A model generated the notes under the pieces. It did no database searches. It was not told the origin of the DNA and saw only the letters and a list, made by a program, of their open reading frames with translations. A DNA stretch of 22,045 nucleotides from Candidatus Saliniplasma halalkaliphilum. GTDB taxonomy: Archaea; Thermoplasmatota; Thermoplasmata; Halarchaeoplasmatales; Halarchaeoplasmataceae. The DNA is taken from NCBI GenBank assembly GCA_019594235.1, contig JAFDTG010000012.1:1-22045 (forward strand), read 5' to 3'. Shown here one piece after another: positions 9,801 to 15,749 of the stretch. The translations under genes and the position numbers were made by a program. Position 1 is the first letter of the stretch; every line of letters begins with the position of its first letter.

Positions 9801-11876
9801 AATGCCAGTTATCACTTGGGTGGAAATTACTGGTCCGACCACGAAGGATCAGACATTTATCACGGGGAGTATCAGAACCTGACCGGCAGTGACGGTATCA
9901 TAGATGTTCCGTACGAGGGTGAAACACTTACAGACAAATATCCATTGAAAGAACCTTCTCCTATACCCCACGTGAGGATAGATAACCCTGAAGAGGGAGA
10001 TGTGATAACTAGAAACTATGTCCAGGTTGAGTGGACTGCCATGTATCGATTTAGCGATGCACTGGAATTCTTTGTTAAAATCGATGACGAATGGGTTGAA
10101 GTTGGAACTGATACGGAGTACACTTTCGAGAACTTATCATGTGGGGAGTATACCGCCGAGGTTATGGCCATAGACGAAAATGACAACATTGGGATCAATA
10201 ACGTATCGTTTATCGTTGAATATGAAGTAGATGAGATCGTGATCTCTCCCTCAGATGTTATTATAGAAGCCGGGGAAGAACAGGTATTCACTGCAAAAGC
10301 ATACGATGGGGGCGGTGAGATGACAGGTGACATCACTCAAACAGTAGAATGGTCTATCCAGGACGGTGCCGGTGGTTACTGGGATGATAACGTGTACCAA
10401 TCCGAATTCCAAGGTGAATGGATAGTAACTGCCAGTTATGACGGCGTCGAGAATACTACATCACTGACCGTAACCTCTTCAAATGTATATGAGGTATCTA
10501 TCGAACCTTCTAAACCCCAGAACGTATCAGCCGGGGAAGAATTACAGTTCTCAGCAGTTGCATATGACGAGTTTGGGAACATGATCACTCAAAATGCTGA
10601 AGATTTCACTTGGGAAAATACGACAGACGAAGGTATGTTCAATGAGACAACCGCAGGTGACTACAAAGGTACTGCCATATACCAAGACGTTCCATCAAAG
10701 CCAGTTAACGTCAGCGTTGTACCTGACGAAGTATTCATGGTCAATATCCAACCAATAACCGATCAAACGATAAAAGCCGGAGAGATTATAGAGTTCAGTG
10801 CGGAGGCATACGATAAATATGGTAATTTGATCACAGATGAATTTACAGATTTCACATGGGATAATACTGATGAACAAGGGTTATTCGATAAAACATCAGC
10901 TGGAGGATACGTGGTTACAGCTACGTATGAAGATGTTGAATCAGAATCTGTAGCTGTCACGGTCGACCCAGCGGAGGTTGATACAGTGGTCATAGAACCG
11001 TCGGAAAACCAAACGATAACTGCAGGTGAAACCATAGAGTTCACCGCAGCGGCGTACGACGGATATGCCAACCTTATAACGGATACTGATACTGACTTCA
11101 CCTGGAACAATACGGATGGAACTGGTTTGTTCGAGGAGACTACTGCAGGCGAATACTCTGTTACAGCCATATACGGTGAAGTACCCTCAGACAAGTTCAC
11201 GGTCACCGTGGAACCAGGGAAGGTAGCTGACTTCTCTGTTAACGTTGATGACATATCTGTAGGTGAAAGTCCCATCATCGAGATATCTGGAGCTGTTGAT
11301 GAGTACGGGAATATCTTAGAAGGGGATCATTCAGTAATCATCTCGATCGATGATGACACGGTTACGGAAACACTGAAGTTAACCGATGGAAGTTCACATT
11401 ATAAGTGGACAGAGTTGGAAGAAGACGCTGAATACGCGGTTACGGTTACAATAGGTGAGATAGGTCGATCGGAAATCTTCGACGTGGTCCCAATAGTCAA
11501 ACCGGCGGAGTTCGAGCTTTCCAATCTACGAGCGGATAGGAACGAAGTCGTCCCAGGAGAAGAGATAACGTTCTTAGTCGATATGACCAACGTTGGAGAT
11601 GAACCGGGAGATCATACGGTCGATTTCTACGTCGATGGAGAGCATATCGGATCTACTACTGTAACCGTTGAGGGAGGTCAAACGGTCACAGCTTCGATAA
11701 CGCACATATTAGAAGAACCTGGCGAACACGAAGTGTCGGTGGGTGAAGAAAAAGTAAACGTGATCGTTAAAGTAGAAACTTATCCTCCTTTGTCTTTAGA
11801 GTGGATACTAACCCAGATATCTATAATAGTTATATCGATTATTTCTGTTTTACTCTATAAATACAGATCGGATTAA
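3819..11876 (+). CDS. Giant membrane-anchored S8 protease with two NosD-like beta-helices, Ig-like repeats and CARDB
   Basis: Predicted cell-surface protein of 2685 residues. Order seen: N-terminal hydrophobic signal/anchor (about 6-24); acidic Glu-rich segment (30-125); first right-handed parallel beta-helix of PbH1/NosD coils (about 124-1085); subtilisin propeptide-like domain (1091-1178, ending near SYAEPNYYYEL); S8 catalytic domain (about 1188-1484); beta-sandwich linker (1488-1587); second beta-helix (1591-1995) closed by a NosD-type cap (GGNYWSDHEGSD, DKYPLKEP); one Ig-like domain (2048-2138); four Ig-like repeats (2136-2467); a further beta domain; CARDB (2565-2651); C-terminal transmembrane helix and short tail (YKYRSD). 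The catalytic triad is complete: Asp1221 (VVDTGID), His1260 (GHGTHVAG), Ser1425 (SGTSMAAPH), with oxyanion Asn1357 (AAGND). Many Asn-X-Ser/Thr sequons suggest heavy N-glycosylation. It is probably an active exoprotease that also binds polysaccharide, and self-cleavage after the propeptide is expected. The substrate is unknown. No frameshift is seen over 8 kb. Confidence 0.9.
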   Translation: MDRNDLLYVFVVISLLTSSIFGAIVPNLESTTLNEEKITTDTDPNNDIGRIEYSFEEEKYDIPYWREYEEPIGHMTTPTISAQDENQETDEFQEKQQYEKEITEAENSLTENYLEHTPVIIDDDDELANLADEKGWPGQGTEDDPYIISGYAIDGRGGHSAIYIGNVTEHLTVKDCYLFNATGEESHRTFAAGSTLFNSKNTLLENNTITQNHRGIDLLDSSDNIVDDNDIFDNIGSGILVENGLNNILSNNSIDDNSEGVNLLNSMDNILLNNTIEENSLGIAILEYSESNSIISNHIESNPMGISIHDSNYNTLEKNTVSNGQTGIEISGSSRNHMIDNTILDTSNGGVILENSFNTDIENNSMQNCGLILEGFLMSHYDSHIIDSENMVNGGGLFYLKNQTGETITGSVGQVILVNTTGSHINGIDVSNVGRGIHLAYSNDNQISYIESNSNNRQGILLENSHFNHIDNSSFEDNLEGITIEDSELNIFENNTVSNNRGGFVLSNSPRNQMINNTVRWNQNGVDIWSSDDTGLYNNTIEDNSRYGVLISSSRFNVLEDNSLQSHGVFIDGTSKEYWNTHTIEVSNTVNGSPLRYYKNETNTQVPSDTGQVILSNSSDMTIIDQNLSEVCAAILLGFSDNNEISNVSISRTTFFGMRLENSHGNQIEDSFLEDGSDGINIRNSRDNILFNTTITEHSRAIIMWQSSQDNEVTESEIVQNRHGIYLYKTDNISVESNNISYNDNSGITISSSKGDSVIDNFILNNGRDGVFLSSSLRTTLSNNTFETGGVRISGRDILQWNTHTIDISNRVNDSPIHYFKNETEGQVPSDAGQVILANSTGISVQDLDLNDVAIGILIGFSDHNDIINNTLADNYYSGLRAEFSIGNLIENNSFAGNDEGLVLRNSEANEFVGNELSNNNRAIYLYLSEINVIENNTIEDHTHSVLIFLSNYNEMYNNTITESQDYGISLRHSIGNMITTNNILKSEESGILLYSSHENVIQSNDLYLNKNGLKLEYSDENMISENELTNNEIGINLEGSYQNTLYKNYLNDNIDGIRLYYSSDNTLRNNLLNKDELDLGGEADDNVNYEAGTVLVKLNTSYFEGKGSEKLTMDILVEKGDKLSNEVMGRTSRIFSSVNGFEIKLDGNIGVHEAIYRLSKMPEISYAEPNYYYELSSDLEPSNVPNDPGYDSLWGMDKISARGAWNETTGSEDVIIAVVDTGIDYTHEDLVDNMWEDENGYHGYNAVNDSYYPMDGHGHGTHVAGTIGAVGDNELGVVGVNWNVSLMALKMFDDSGSATTTQAIECLEFVLEKKREGENIVATSNSWGGSTYSQLLRDIIEEHRDEGISFVAAAGNDGENNDLSPTYPSSYSLTNIISVAATDQSDELASFSNYGENSVHVAAPGVHINSTWRNDDYRRLSGTSMAAPHVSGLVGLIASHYPSYDHNNLKNVVLSSSDQLDNLENMLLTPGRINASKAIEASTQSQPYFWTHRPTNMSELSVITETEILISLTDGVDPVLEADVDVKFSSGEDPMILKDDGTGSDEEGDGYYTGTWFPSTYGEITLEITAQIDTWQETKEVTVTVFGGSTGISIIQSDDNEITGNHVAWTDNRALYIQDSENNEVINNNISDNKGNGVYLYESHKNNITGNDISYNGMDGAYLWDSHHNYLYNNTLNSNTDNGLSLQYSKFNEIKNSDFKNNERGISLYSSSYNDIRYNDLSFNEQYGILLRESSTQNIIFSNEINSNAVKGIFIQSSSHNNRIVDNTLMENSIGQNNYALRIWNSDNITLKDNYLSNNERGIYLRYSDHNNLRDNVIKDNFGKGIYLSVSNENEFYDNGILSNKGYGIDLSSSDSNYIQGNRISNNTRGISISSNSYFNNLMNNSINHNSGHGVYSSTYGNTFKGNYVSHNQRKGMYVSSSHDNLIVGNELKYNIEEALYILNTENNLVRDNTLIQNEDYAIYLSGSVNNTIYHNNFIKNGYQAYDDGDNTWNASYHLGGNYWSDHEGSDIYHGEYQNLTGSDGIIDVPYEGETLTDKYPLKEPSPIPHVRIDNPEEGDVITRNYVQVEWTAMYRFSDALEFFVKIDDEWVEVGTDTEYTFENLSCGEYTAEVMAIDENDNIGINNVSFIVEYEVDEIVISPSDVIIEAGEEQVFTAKAYDGGGEMTGDITQTVEWSIQDGAGGYWDDNVYQSEFQGEWIVTASYDGVENTTSLTVTSSNVYEVSIEPSKPQNVSAGEELQFSAVAYDEFGNMITQNAEDFTWENTTDEGMFNETTAGDYKGTAIYQDVPSKPVNVSVVPDEVFMVNIQPITDQTIKAGEIIEFSAEAYDKYGNLITDEFTDFTWDNTDEQGLFDKTSAGGYVVTATYEDVESESVAVTVDPAEVDTVVIEPSENQTITAGETIEFTAAAYDGYANLITDTDTDFTWNNTDGTGLFEETTAGEYSVTAIYGEVPSDKFTVTVEPGKVADFSVNVDDISVGESPIIEISGAVDEYGNILEGDHSVIISIDDDTVTETLKLTDGSSHYKWTELEEDAEYAVTVTIGEIGRSEIFDVVPIVKPAEFELSNLRADRNEVVPGEEITFLVDMTNVGDEPGDHTVDFYVDGEHIGSTTVTVEGGQTVTASITHILEEPGEHEVSVGEEKVNVIVKVETYPPLSLEWILTQISIIVISIISVLLYKYRSD
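4190..7060 (+). repeat. First PbH1/NosD beta-helix coil array
   Basis: About 960 codons of degenerate coils of 22-24 residues (66-72 bp), with the recurring pattern G-h-x-h-x-x-S-x-x-N-x-h-x-x-N-x-h-x-x-N. This is the right-handed parallel beta-helix seen in NosD, CASH-domain and carbohydrate-active proteins. The DNA is Asn-codon rich (AAT/AAC), which makes it look repetitive and AT-rich. Repeats are protein-level, not exact. Confidence 0.85.
4905..6440 (+). repeat. Threefold duplicated supermodule inside the first beta-helix
   Basis: A longer block occurs three times, near 4905-5160, 5499-5755 and 6162-6420. Each copy has a short strand with H-T/I-I (as in NTHTIEVSNTVNG), then a Y-x-K-N-x-T segment, then GQVIL-x-N-S/T, then a glycine-rich coil ending in S-D-N/H-N-x-I. 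The V-N-G/D anchors lie at 4992, 5586 and 6252, giving periods of 594 and 666 bp (198 and 222 codons). The second and third copies are closest (both contain QVPSD and GFSD). Confidence 0.75.
8587..9770 (+). repeat. Second PbH1/NosD beta-helix coil array
   Basis: About 395 codons of beta-helix coils C-terminal to the protease and its linker, beginning TGISIIQSDDNEITGN and ending with NNTIYHNNFIKNGYQAYDD plus a NosD-type cap. It lacks the long module that is triplicated in the first helix, so it is not a simple copy of that array. Confidence 0.8.
10225..11218 (+). repeat. Four tandem Ig-like (Big-type) repeats
   Basis: Four units of about 82 residues share A-G-E-x-x-x-F-x-A-x-A-Y-D near the start, then (F/V)-x-W in the middle, and end in a V-x-A/G-x-Y strand. 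The A-G-E motifs of units 2-4 start near 10530, 10776 and 11022, a regular 246-bp spacing; unit 1 is more divergent. These are spacer domains projecting the enzyme part from the membrane. Confidence 0.75.
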
Positions 11877-11916
11877 TGGATTGTTTCAAGATGTAGAAAC
11901 TAGTTGGTAAAAATAG

Positions 11917-12001
<85 letters not shown>

Positions 12002-12041
12002 AGTGAGAAAAGCTTATTTCGACTTCCCTATCTTTTACTTG

Positions 12042-12050
12042 CAAATAAAA
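12042..12050 (-). promoter_or_regulatory. Possible TATA box of the tRNA-Leu gene
   Basis: The minus strand reads TTTTATTTG, centred about 45 nt upstream of the mature tRNA 5' end. With the usual TATA-to-start spacing this leaves a 5' leader of about 19 nt for RNase P removal. An alternative A/T stretch (GAAATAAG) lies nearer. Confidence 0.35.
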
Positions 12051-12067
12051 TTTACCCGTTAATTGAG

Positions 12068-12075
12068 TTTAACTA
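12068..12075 (+). promoter_or_regulatory. TATA box of radB (leaderless)
   Basis: TTTAACTA is centred 26-27 nt before the ATG at 12098, the same spacing seen at several other genes here. It supports ATG 12098 rather than the internal ATG at 12122. Confidence 0.4.
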
Positions 12076-12097
12076 AACGATAACCATAAAACATAAT

Positions 12098-12790
12098 ATG
12101 GTGAATAGAACTGGGAGTGCCATGCAGGTACCAACGGGCTGCAACGCCATCGATGAACTACTCGACGGAGGAATAGAATCGGGAACGATTACAGAGTTGT
12201 TCGGTGGAGGAGGAACTGGTAAGACCAATCTTTGCCTTCAGATCGCAAAAAATGTAGCTTTAGAGGGTAAAAAAGTTGCCTTTCTGGATACTGAAGGAGT
12301 TTCCATGGAACGGTTGAAACAGATCTCGTCAGACAAGTACGAAAAGGTCATGAACAATACTTTGATCTTCAGGGCATGTTCGTTCTCCGAACAGGAAGAA
12401 AAATTGAACAATATCGTTAATCTAGCTTTAAGGGAAGATATGGATGTTGGAGTTGTCATCGTTGATAGTATGACTATATTTTATAGGACTCGGTTGAACG
12501 ATGGGGAACATCAGAAAACCTCAGCTAGATTGGGTAGAATGCTTATCAAACTGATGAAAGTGGCAAGGAAACTAGATATACCCGTGTTAGTCACAACCCA
12601 GGTATATGGAGGGGATGATACAACGAAACCTCTAGGTGGACATATATTGTATCACAACGCTAAAACGATACTTAAATTCGAAGAACTCGGTCCCCACATC
12701 AGAAAATGCACTGTTATGAAGCATCGTTCTATGGCGGAACGTAAATCTACAAAGTGCAAAATCACCGACAAAGGTATCGTTTCAGTTTGA
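12098..12790 (+). CDS. radB: DNA repair and recombination protein RadB
   Basis: RadB is the euryarchaeal RecA/RadA paralogue that assists RadA in homologous recombination. The 230-residue protein consists of the ATPase core only, without the N-terminal helix-hairpin-helix domain of RadA, as expected for RadB. Seen: the family start VPTGCNAIDELLDGG (11-25), Walker A GGGGTGKT (36-43), Walker B VGVVIVDS (117-124), the sensor-like LVTTQVY, and the C-terminal strand motif MKHRSMAERKSTKCKITDKGI. The start is ambiguous: ATG 12098 has a TATA box at leaderless distance, while ATG 12122 (MQVPTGC) begins exactly where many homologues do and has GGGAG 4 nt upstream. The methyltransferase gene follows 51 bp downstream with its own TATA element. 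Confidence 0.93.
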   Translation: MVNRTGSAMQVPTGCNAIDELLDGGIESGTITELFGGGGTGKTNLCLQIAKNVALEGKKVAFLDTEGVSMERLKQISSDKYEKVMNNTLIFRACSFSEQEEKLNNIVNLALREDMDVGVVIVDSMTIFYRTRLNDGEHQKTSARLGRMLIKLMKVARKLDIPVLVTTQVYGGDDTTKPLGGHILYHNAKTILKFEELGPHIRKCTVMKHRSMAERKSTKCKITDKGIVSV

Positions 12791-12813
12791 AATGTCACAA
12801 TCCATCCAAACCA

Positions 12814-12820
12814 TTAAATA
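12814..12820 (+). promoter_or_regulatory. TATA box of the methyltransferase gene (leaderless)
   Basis: TTAAATA is centred 25 nt upstream of the ATG at 12842. No Shine-Dalgarno is visible, so the mRNA probably starts at or next to the ATG. Confidence 0.5.
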
Positions 12821-12841
12821 TCCTGAAATTTTTCAATAGCC

Positions 12842-13621
12842 ATGAAACGTTCAAGACCAGCGGATATGAAAGAGATCTATGCTCTCCGTGCAGATACTAT
12901 CGATTATTTTTTCCCGGATAGAGAAGATGAAATTGAGATTTGGGCAGATATAGCTTCGAATTATGGTAAAGAAGTACTTCATCTGATGTGTGGTACGGGG
13001 GAGCTTACTGTAGGATTAGCTGAAAGAGATTTTGACGTTACAGGTCTGGATTTTACTGAAGCCATGATATACCTGGTTAAAGAACGTATTCAAAACAAGA
13101 ATTTAAAGAATATCGAAATCGTTCAAGACGATGCTAGGCATTTTAGTTTGAATAAAAGGTTCGATTTCATTTTCGTCTCAACAGGTGATTTCCATCATTT
13201 TGTAGAAAGGGATGAGATAGATTCACTCCTGGCTAAAGCTTATGCACATCTAAAAAGTGGTGGAGCGTTAGGTATCGAACTTTACGTCCCTCCGGAAGAA
13301 AATTTCAAGAGGGGAGATAAAAAATACAACCCTATCAGAAAACCTCCAGAAGGTCAGACGATATGGAGAATGAATAGGATCAGTTATCACGCAGAAAAAA
13401 AACTACTAGAGATAATGGAAGACTTTCATTTTGAAGAGAACGATGATGTAAAAGAAGGAGAATATGACATACTCCTTAGATTGTTCCCGAAAATCGAGAT
13501 CGAAAATATCCTGAGAGATGCTGGTTTCGACGAGATCAAACACGTTGAGGGAAGTAATTTTTCACCGTACCTACCTGATGAGTATTCAAAGACATGGATA
13601 GTAGTTGCTGAGAAAGATTAA
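12842..13621 (+). CDS. Class I SAM-dependent methyltransferase
   Basis: A 259-residue Rossmann-fold methyltransferase. Motif I is VLHLMCGTGELT (45-56), the SAM glycine loop; Asp70 in VTGLDFTEAMI is the acidic residue expected to bind the SAM ribose. VQDDARHF (94-101) is motif III-like, and FDFIFVSTGDFHH (107-119) is the region of motif IV. The N-terminal ADMKEIYALRADTIDYFF resembles methyltransferase-25-type proteins (phospholipid, small-molecule or protein targets). No substrate-defining domain is present, so the target is unknown. The G-T-G loop with an unusual M-C (MCGTG, where D/E-x-G is commonest) is noted. The gene converges on the Ig-like protein gene with only 2 bp between stop codons. 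Confidence 0.85.
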   Translation: MKRSRPADMKEIYALRADTIDYFFPDREDEIEIWADIASNYGKEVLHLMCGTGELTVGLAERDFDVTGLDFTEAMIYLVKERIQNKNLKNIEIVQDDARHFSLNKRFDFIFVSTGDFHHFVERDEIDSLLAKAYAHLKSGGALGIELYVPPEENFKRGDKKYNPIRKPPEGQTIWRMNRISYHAEKKLLEIMEDFHFEENDDVKEGEYDILLRLFPKIEIENILRDAGFDEIKHVEGSNFSPYLPDEYSKTWIVVAEKD

Positions 13622-13623
13622 GA

Positions 13624-15687
13624 TCATTTCCAAGAGCTCTGCTTCGATTTTGAAGTACTCGAGTTTAATTTAATTTTATAAGTATAAAGTAAGAAAGCTA
13701 TCAAAGGTATCAATAACAATGTGGGCCAGTACGTCACATAACCCCTCTCTTCTCGTTCACCTATTTCAAATTGATAGATGATCCTCTCATCGAACTCTAC
13801 GTTAGAACTCGATGAATTCAATTCAATAGTATATTCACCTTCGGCAAGTCCATCTTTAATGAATACGATGTCGGAGCCGGACATAGCGAATATTTCATTC
13901 CGAGAAACTTCTATTTTTTCTCCATCCTTATACAAGTACAAACAGCTTTCAATCAAACCTCGACTGACGTAACTCCCGAAGGAGATATGGATCATCGTCG
14001 AATCTCCCAGTTCTGATAAAGTCACATCTTGAATCTCGGGGAACACCTCGAATTCTTCGCTTGTTACTGAATAAATAGTTCCAGTATCATCTACTACTTC
14101 GAGCATCATTCTGCATTGAGATGACATAGCAAATGGGAACCGGATAGATGCAGTATTTTCACCTGGTTCGACCTTCGTCATCAAATTCCAACTTTCACCA
14201 TCATCACTAAAACTGACCCTCATATGTTGATAATCGTCTACCATCGGTGGTGAAACCCATTCGATGTTGATTTGTTCCCTGGTATGATATGTTTTTTTAT
14301 CAGGGTCCAAGGATAATTCAAGTGGATTCTCTTCGAGTATCGTAAATCCAGCGGAATGTGCCCAAGTTGTAGAACCATCACTATCTGTGCAGCTCACATT
14401 GATGACAGCATTTTCCGCTGAGGTATCTATTGTCCAGTGATACACACCGTCATTTTTAACATCATAACTGATAACCCTCCAGCTGTTACCTCCATCAGTT
14501 GAAATCGAAATAGTTATGGGATCATCTGGTAGAGGTACATCGTCGGTAGCGTTCCATAGGATTTCAGTTTCTTGACCTTCTACTAAAACGAGTCCCTCAT
14601 ATGGTCTTTCAATTTCAACCACTGGTTCTAGATTCTCGTAGATCGTAAAACTTCGTGAATATCCATAACCGATAAAACCGTATTCGTTTTCACATGAAAC
14701 ATTTACTATAACACTGGAAACGGGATAATCAACGACTGGTTCCTTCGGCACTTCCCAAACATAGCTCTCTGTGTTTTCAAGTCCACTAGCTATATTTATC
14801 CACGTGTTCCCATCATCTACAGTATAGGAAATGTCGATCGGTTCATTTATTAACTCATTTTGATCCACCGTCCAACCGATTTCAGTTGTGTTTCCTATCC
14901 TGATATCATCTTCAACACTTGTCCAAACTTCAACTTGAGGCGGTCCTCTTTTAACAGTAAAATTGACCTTAAGATCGATCTCAAGTGAATTACCTGGATA
15001 ACTGGTATCATTCACTGAACCAGATAGTTCAAAATAGTATTCAGTACTAGGTTCCAATTCCTCCACGGGATCGAATTCAACAGTGAAGTTATCGTTTACA
15101 GTCCTCCCGAACACAGTTCCGTCTACAATAGACGAAGGTCCATATAAAGTAAAATTGTTCCTAAAATCATCGAGGTCGATCTCTGAACTGAAAGTCATTT
15201 CGATAGACGAATCACTGAGTAATAAACCTCCATCACTAGGACTCGAGGAAAGGAACTCGGGTACTGTTGAGTCGATCTCAATAGACACCATCTCCCACCT
15301 TCTGTGCCCTCCTACTTCAGCACGGATGATAACATAAACCTCGTCAGAATCTATCTCTGGAACAGTCCAGGTGTAATTTGTCGAATAGTTTGTTAACTCA
15401 CCCACTTCATATCTCTCTATAAGATATGGACCTTCACCGTCAAAAACGTATTCTAGAACAACTTCGATCTCAGAGAGTTCAAGAGTGGTGTTCAAAGTCC
15501 ATGATATATTCTGTTGGCTACCCCCAGTCCATATGTCTCCTTCGTCAGGTCTATTCAAGTCCACGCGCAGCTCAGTATTTGTAGCGGACTGAGAAACATC
15601 TGCAAGTAATGTAAATGAAGAAAGAATGAGTATAAATACTAAGAACAATGAAATTAAAGGTTCTTTTTCCTTCCTACAAAGAAACAT
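13624..15687 (-). CDS. Secreted, membrane-anchored Ig-like multidomain protein
   Basis: A surface protein of 687 residues from the ATG at 15687. Seen: a basic start and hydrophobic signal segment (about 11-29, ISLFLVFILILSSFTLLA); a first beta-sandwich with the Kre9/KNH-like start RPDEGDIWTGGSQQNISW; a Big_5 (SbsA-type) Ig-like domain beginning VPEFLSSSPSDGGLLL (about 140-245); two further KNH-like domains with D-G-N/G-x-S/T-W motifs (about 248-445); two more beta domains; a C-terminal transmembrane helix (about 647-667) and a basic Ser/Lys tail. Many Asn-X-Ser/Thr sequons suggest N-glycosylation. No catalytic motif is seen; the likely role is adhesion, S-layer association or scaffold. A TTG at 15696 would extend the frame by three codons, but the TATA box fits ATG 15687. 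Confidence 0.8.
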   Translation of the reverse strand: MFLCRKEKEPLISLFLVFILILSSFTLLADVSQSATNTELRVDLNRPDEGDIWTGGSQQNISWTLNTTLELSEIEVVLEYVFDGEGPYLIERYEVGELTNYSTNYTWTVPEIDSDEVYVIIRAEVGGHRRWEMVSIEIDSTVPEFLSSSPSDGGLLLSDSSIEMTFSSEIDLDDFRNNFTLYGPSSIVDGTVFGRTVNDNFTVEFDPVEELEPSTEYYFELSGSVNDTSYPGNSLEIDLKVNFTVKRGPPQVEVWTSVEDDIRIGNTTEIGWTVDQNELINEPIDISYTVDDGNTWINIASGLENTESYVWEVPKEPVVDYPVSSVIVNVSCENEYGFIGYGYSRSFTIYENLEPVVEIERPYEGLVLVEGQETEILWNATDDVPLPDDPITISISTDGGNSWRVISYDVKNDGVYHWTIDTSAENAVINVSCTDSDGSTTWAHSAGFTILEENPLELSLDPDKKTYHTREQINIEWVSPPMVDDYQHMRVSFSDDGESWNLMTKVEPGENTASIRFPFAMSSQCRMMLEVVDDTGTIYSVTSEEFEVFPEIQDVTLSELGDSTMIHISFGSYVSRGLIESCLYLYKDGEKIEVSRNEIFAMSGSDIVFIKDGLAEGEYTIELNSSSSNVEFDERIIYQFEIGEREERGYVTYWPTLLLIPLIAFLLYTYKIKLNSSTSKSKQSSWK

Positions 15688-15708
15688 AATGCACAATACT
15701 GCAGTTCA

Positions 15709-15717
15709 TTTTATAAA
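15709..15717 (-). promoter_or_regulatory. TATA box of the Ig-like surface protein gene
   Basis: The minus strand reads TTTATAAAA, centred 26 nt upstream of ATG 15687. This is a near-consensus archaeal TATA box and the best example in the window of the leaderless arrangement; it decides the start codon. Confidence 0.6.
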
Positions 15718-15727
15718 CCTTTTTGGT

Positions 15728-15736
15728 GAAAAAACA
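15728..15736 (-). terminator. T-tract terminator after polB
   Basis: About 15-20 nt past the polB TGA (15750) the minus strand has GTTTTTTC, a run of six T in an A/T-rich stretch, just upstream of the next gene's promoter. No hairpin is seen. Confidence 0.4.
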
Positions 15737-15749
15737 ATATCCATATGAA

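Noticed and set aside
10763..11278. A 171-codon open frame on the minus strand
   Set aside because: It lies wholly opposite the Ig-like repeats of the giant protease gene; its Ser/Thr/Val-rich composition and repetition mirror the repeats on the coding strand.
3819..11876. Fusion artefact or frameshifted merge of separate genes (helix, protease, helix)
   Set aside because: One frame runs without a stop for 8058 bp, with ordered linkers and a single signal segment and single C-terminal anchor, which supports one real protein.
12122..12124. Internal ATG as the radB start
   Set aside because: Plausible from homologue length and a GGGAG 4 nt upstream, but a TATA box at 26-27 nt fits ATG 12098; kept as an alternative only.
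13618..13626. A separate terminator between the methyltransferase and the Ig-like protein genes
   Set aside because: The convergent stop codons are 2 bp apart, so any terminators must lie within the opposing coding sequence and none stands out.
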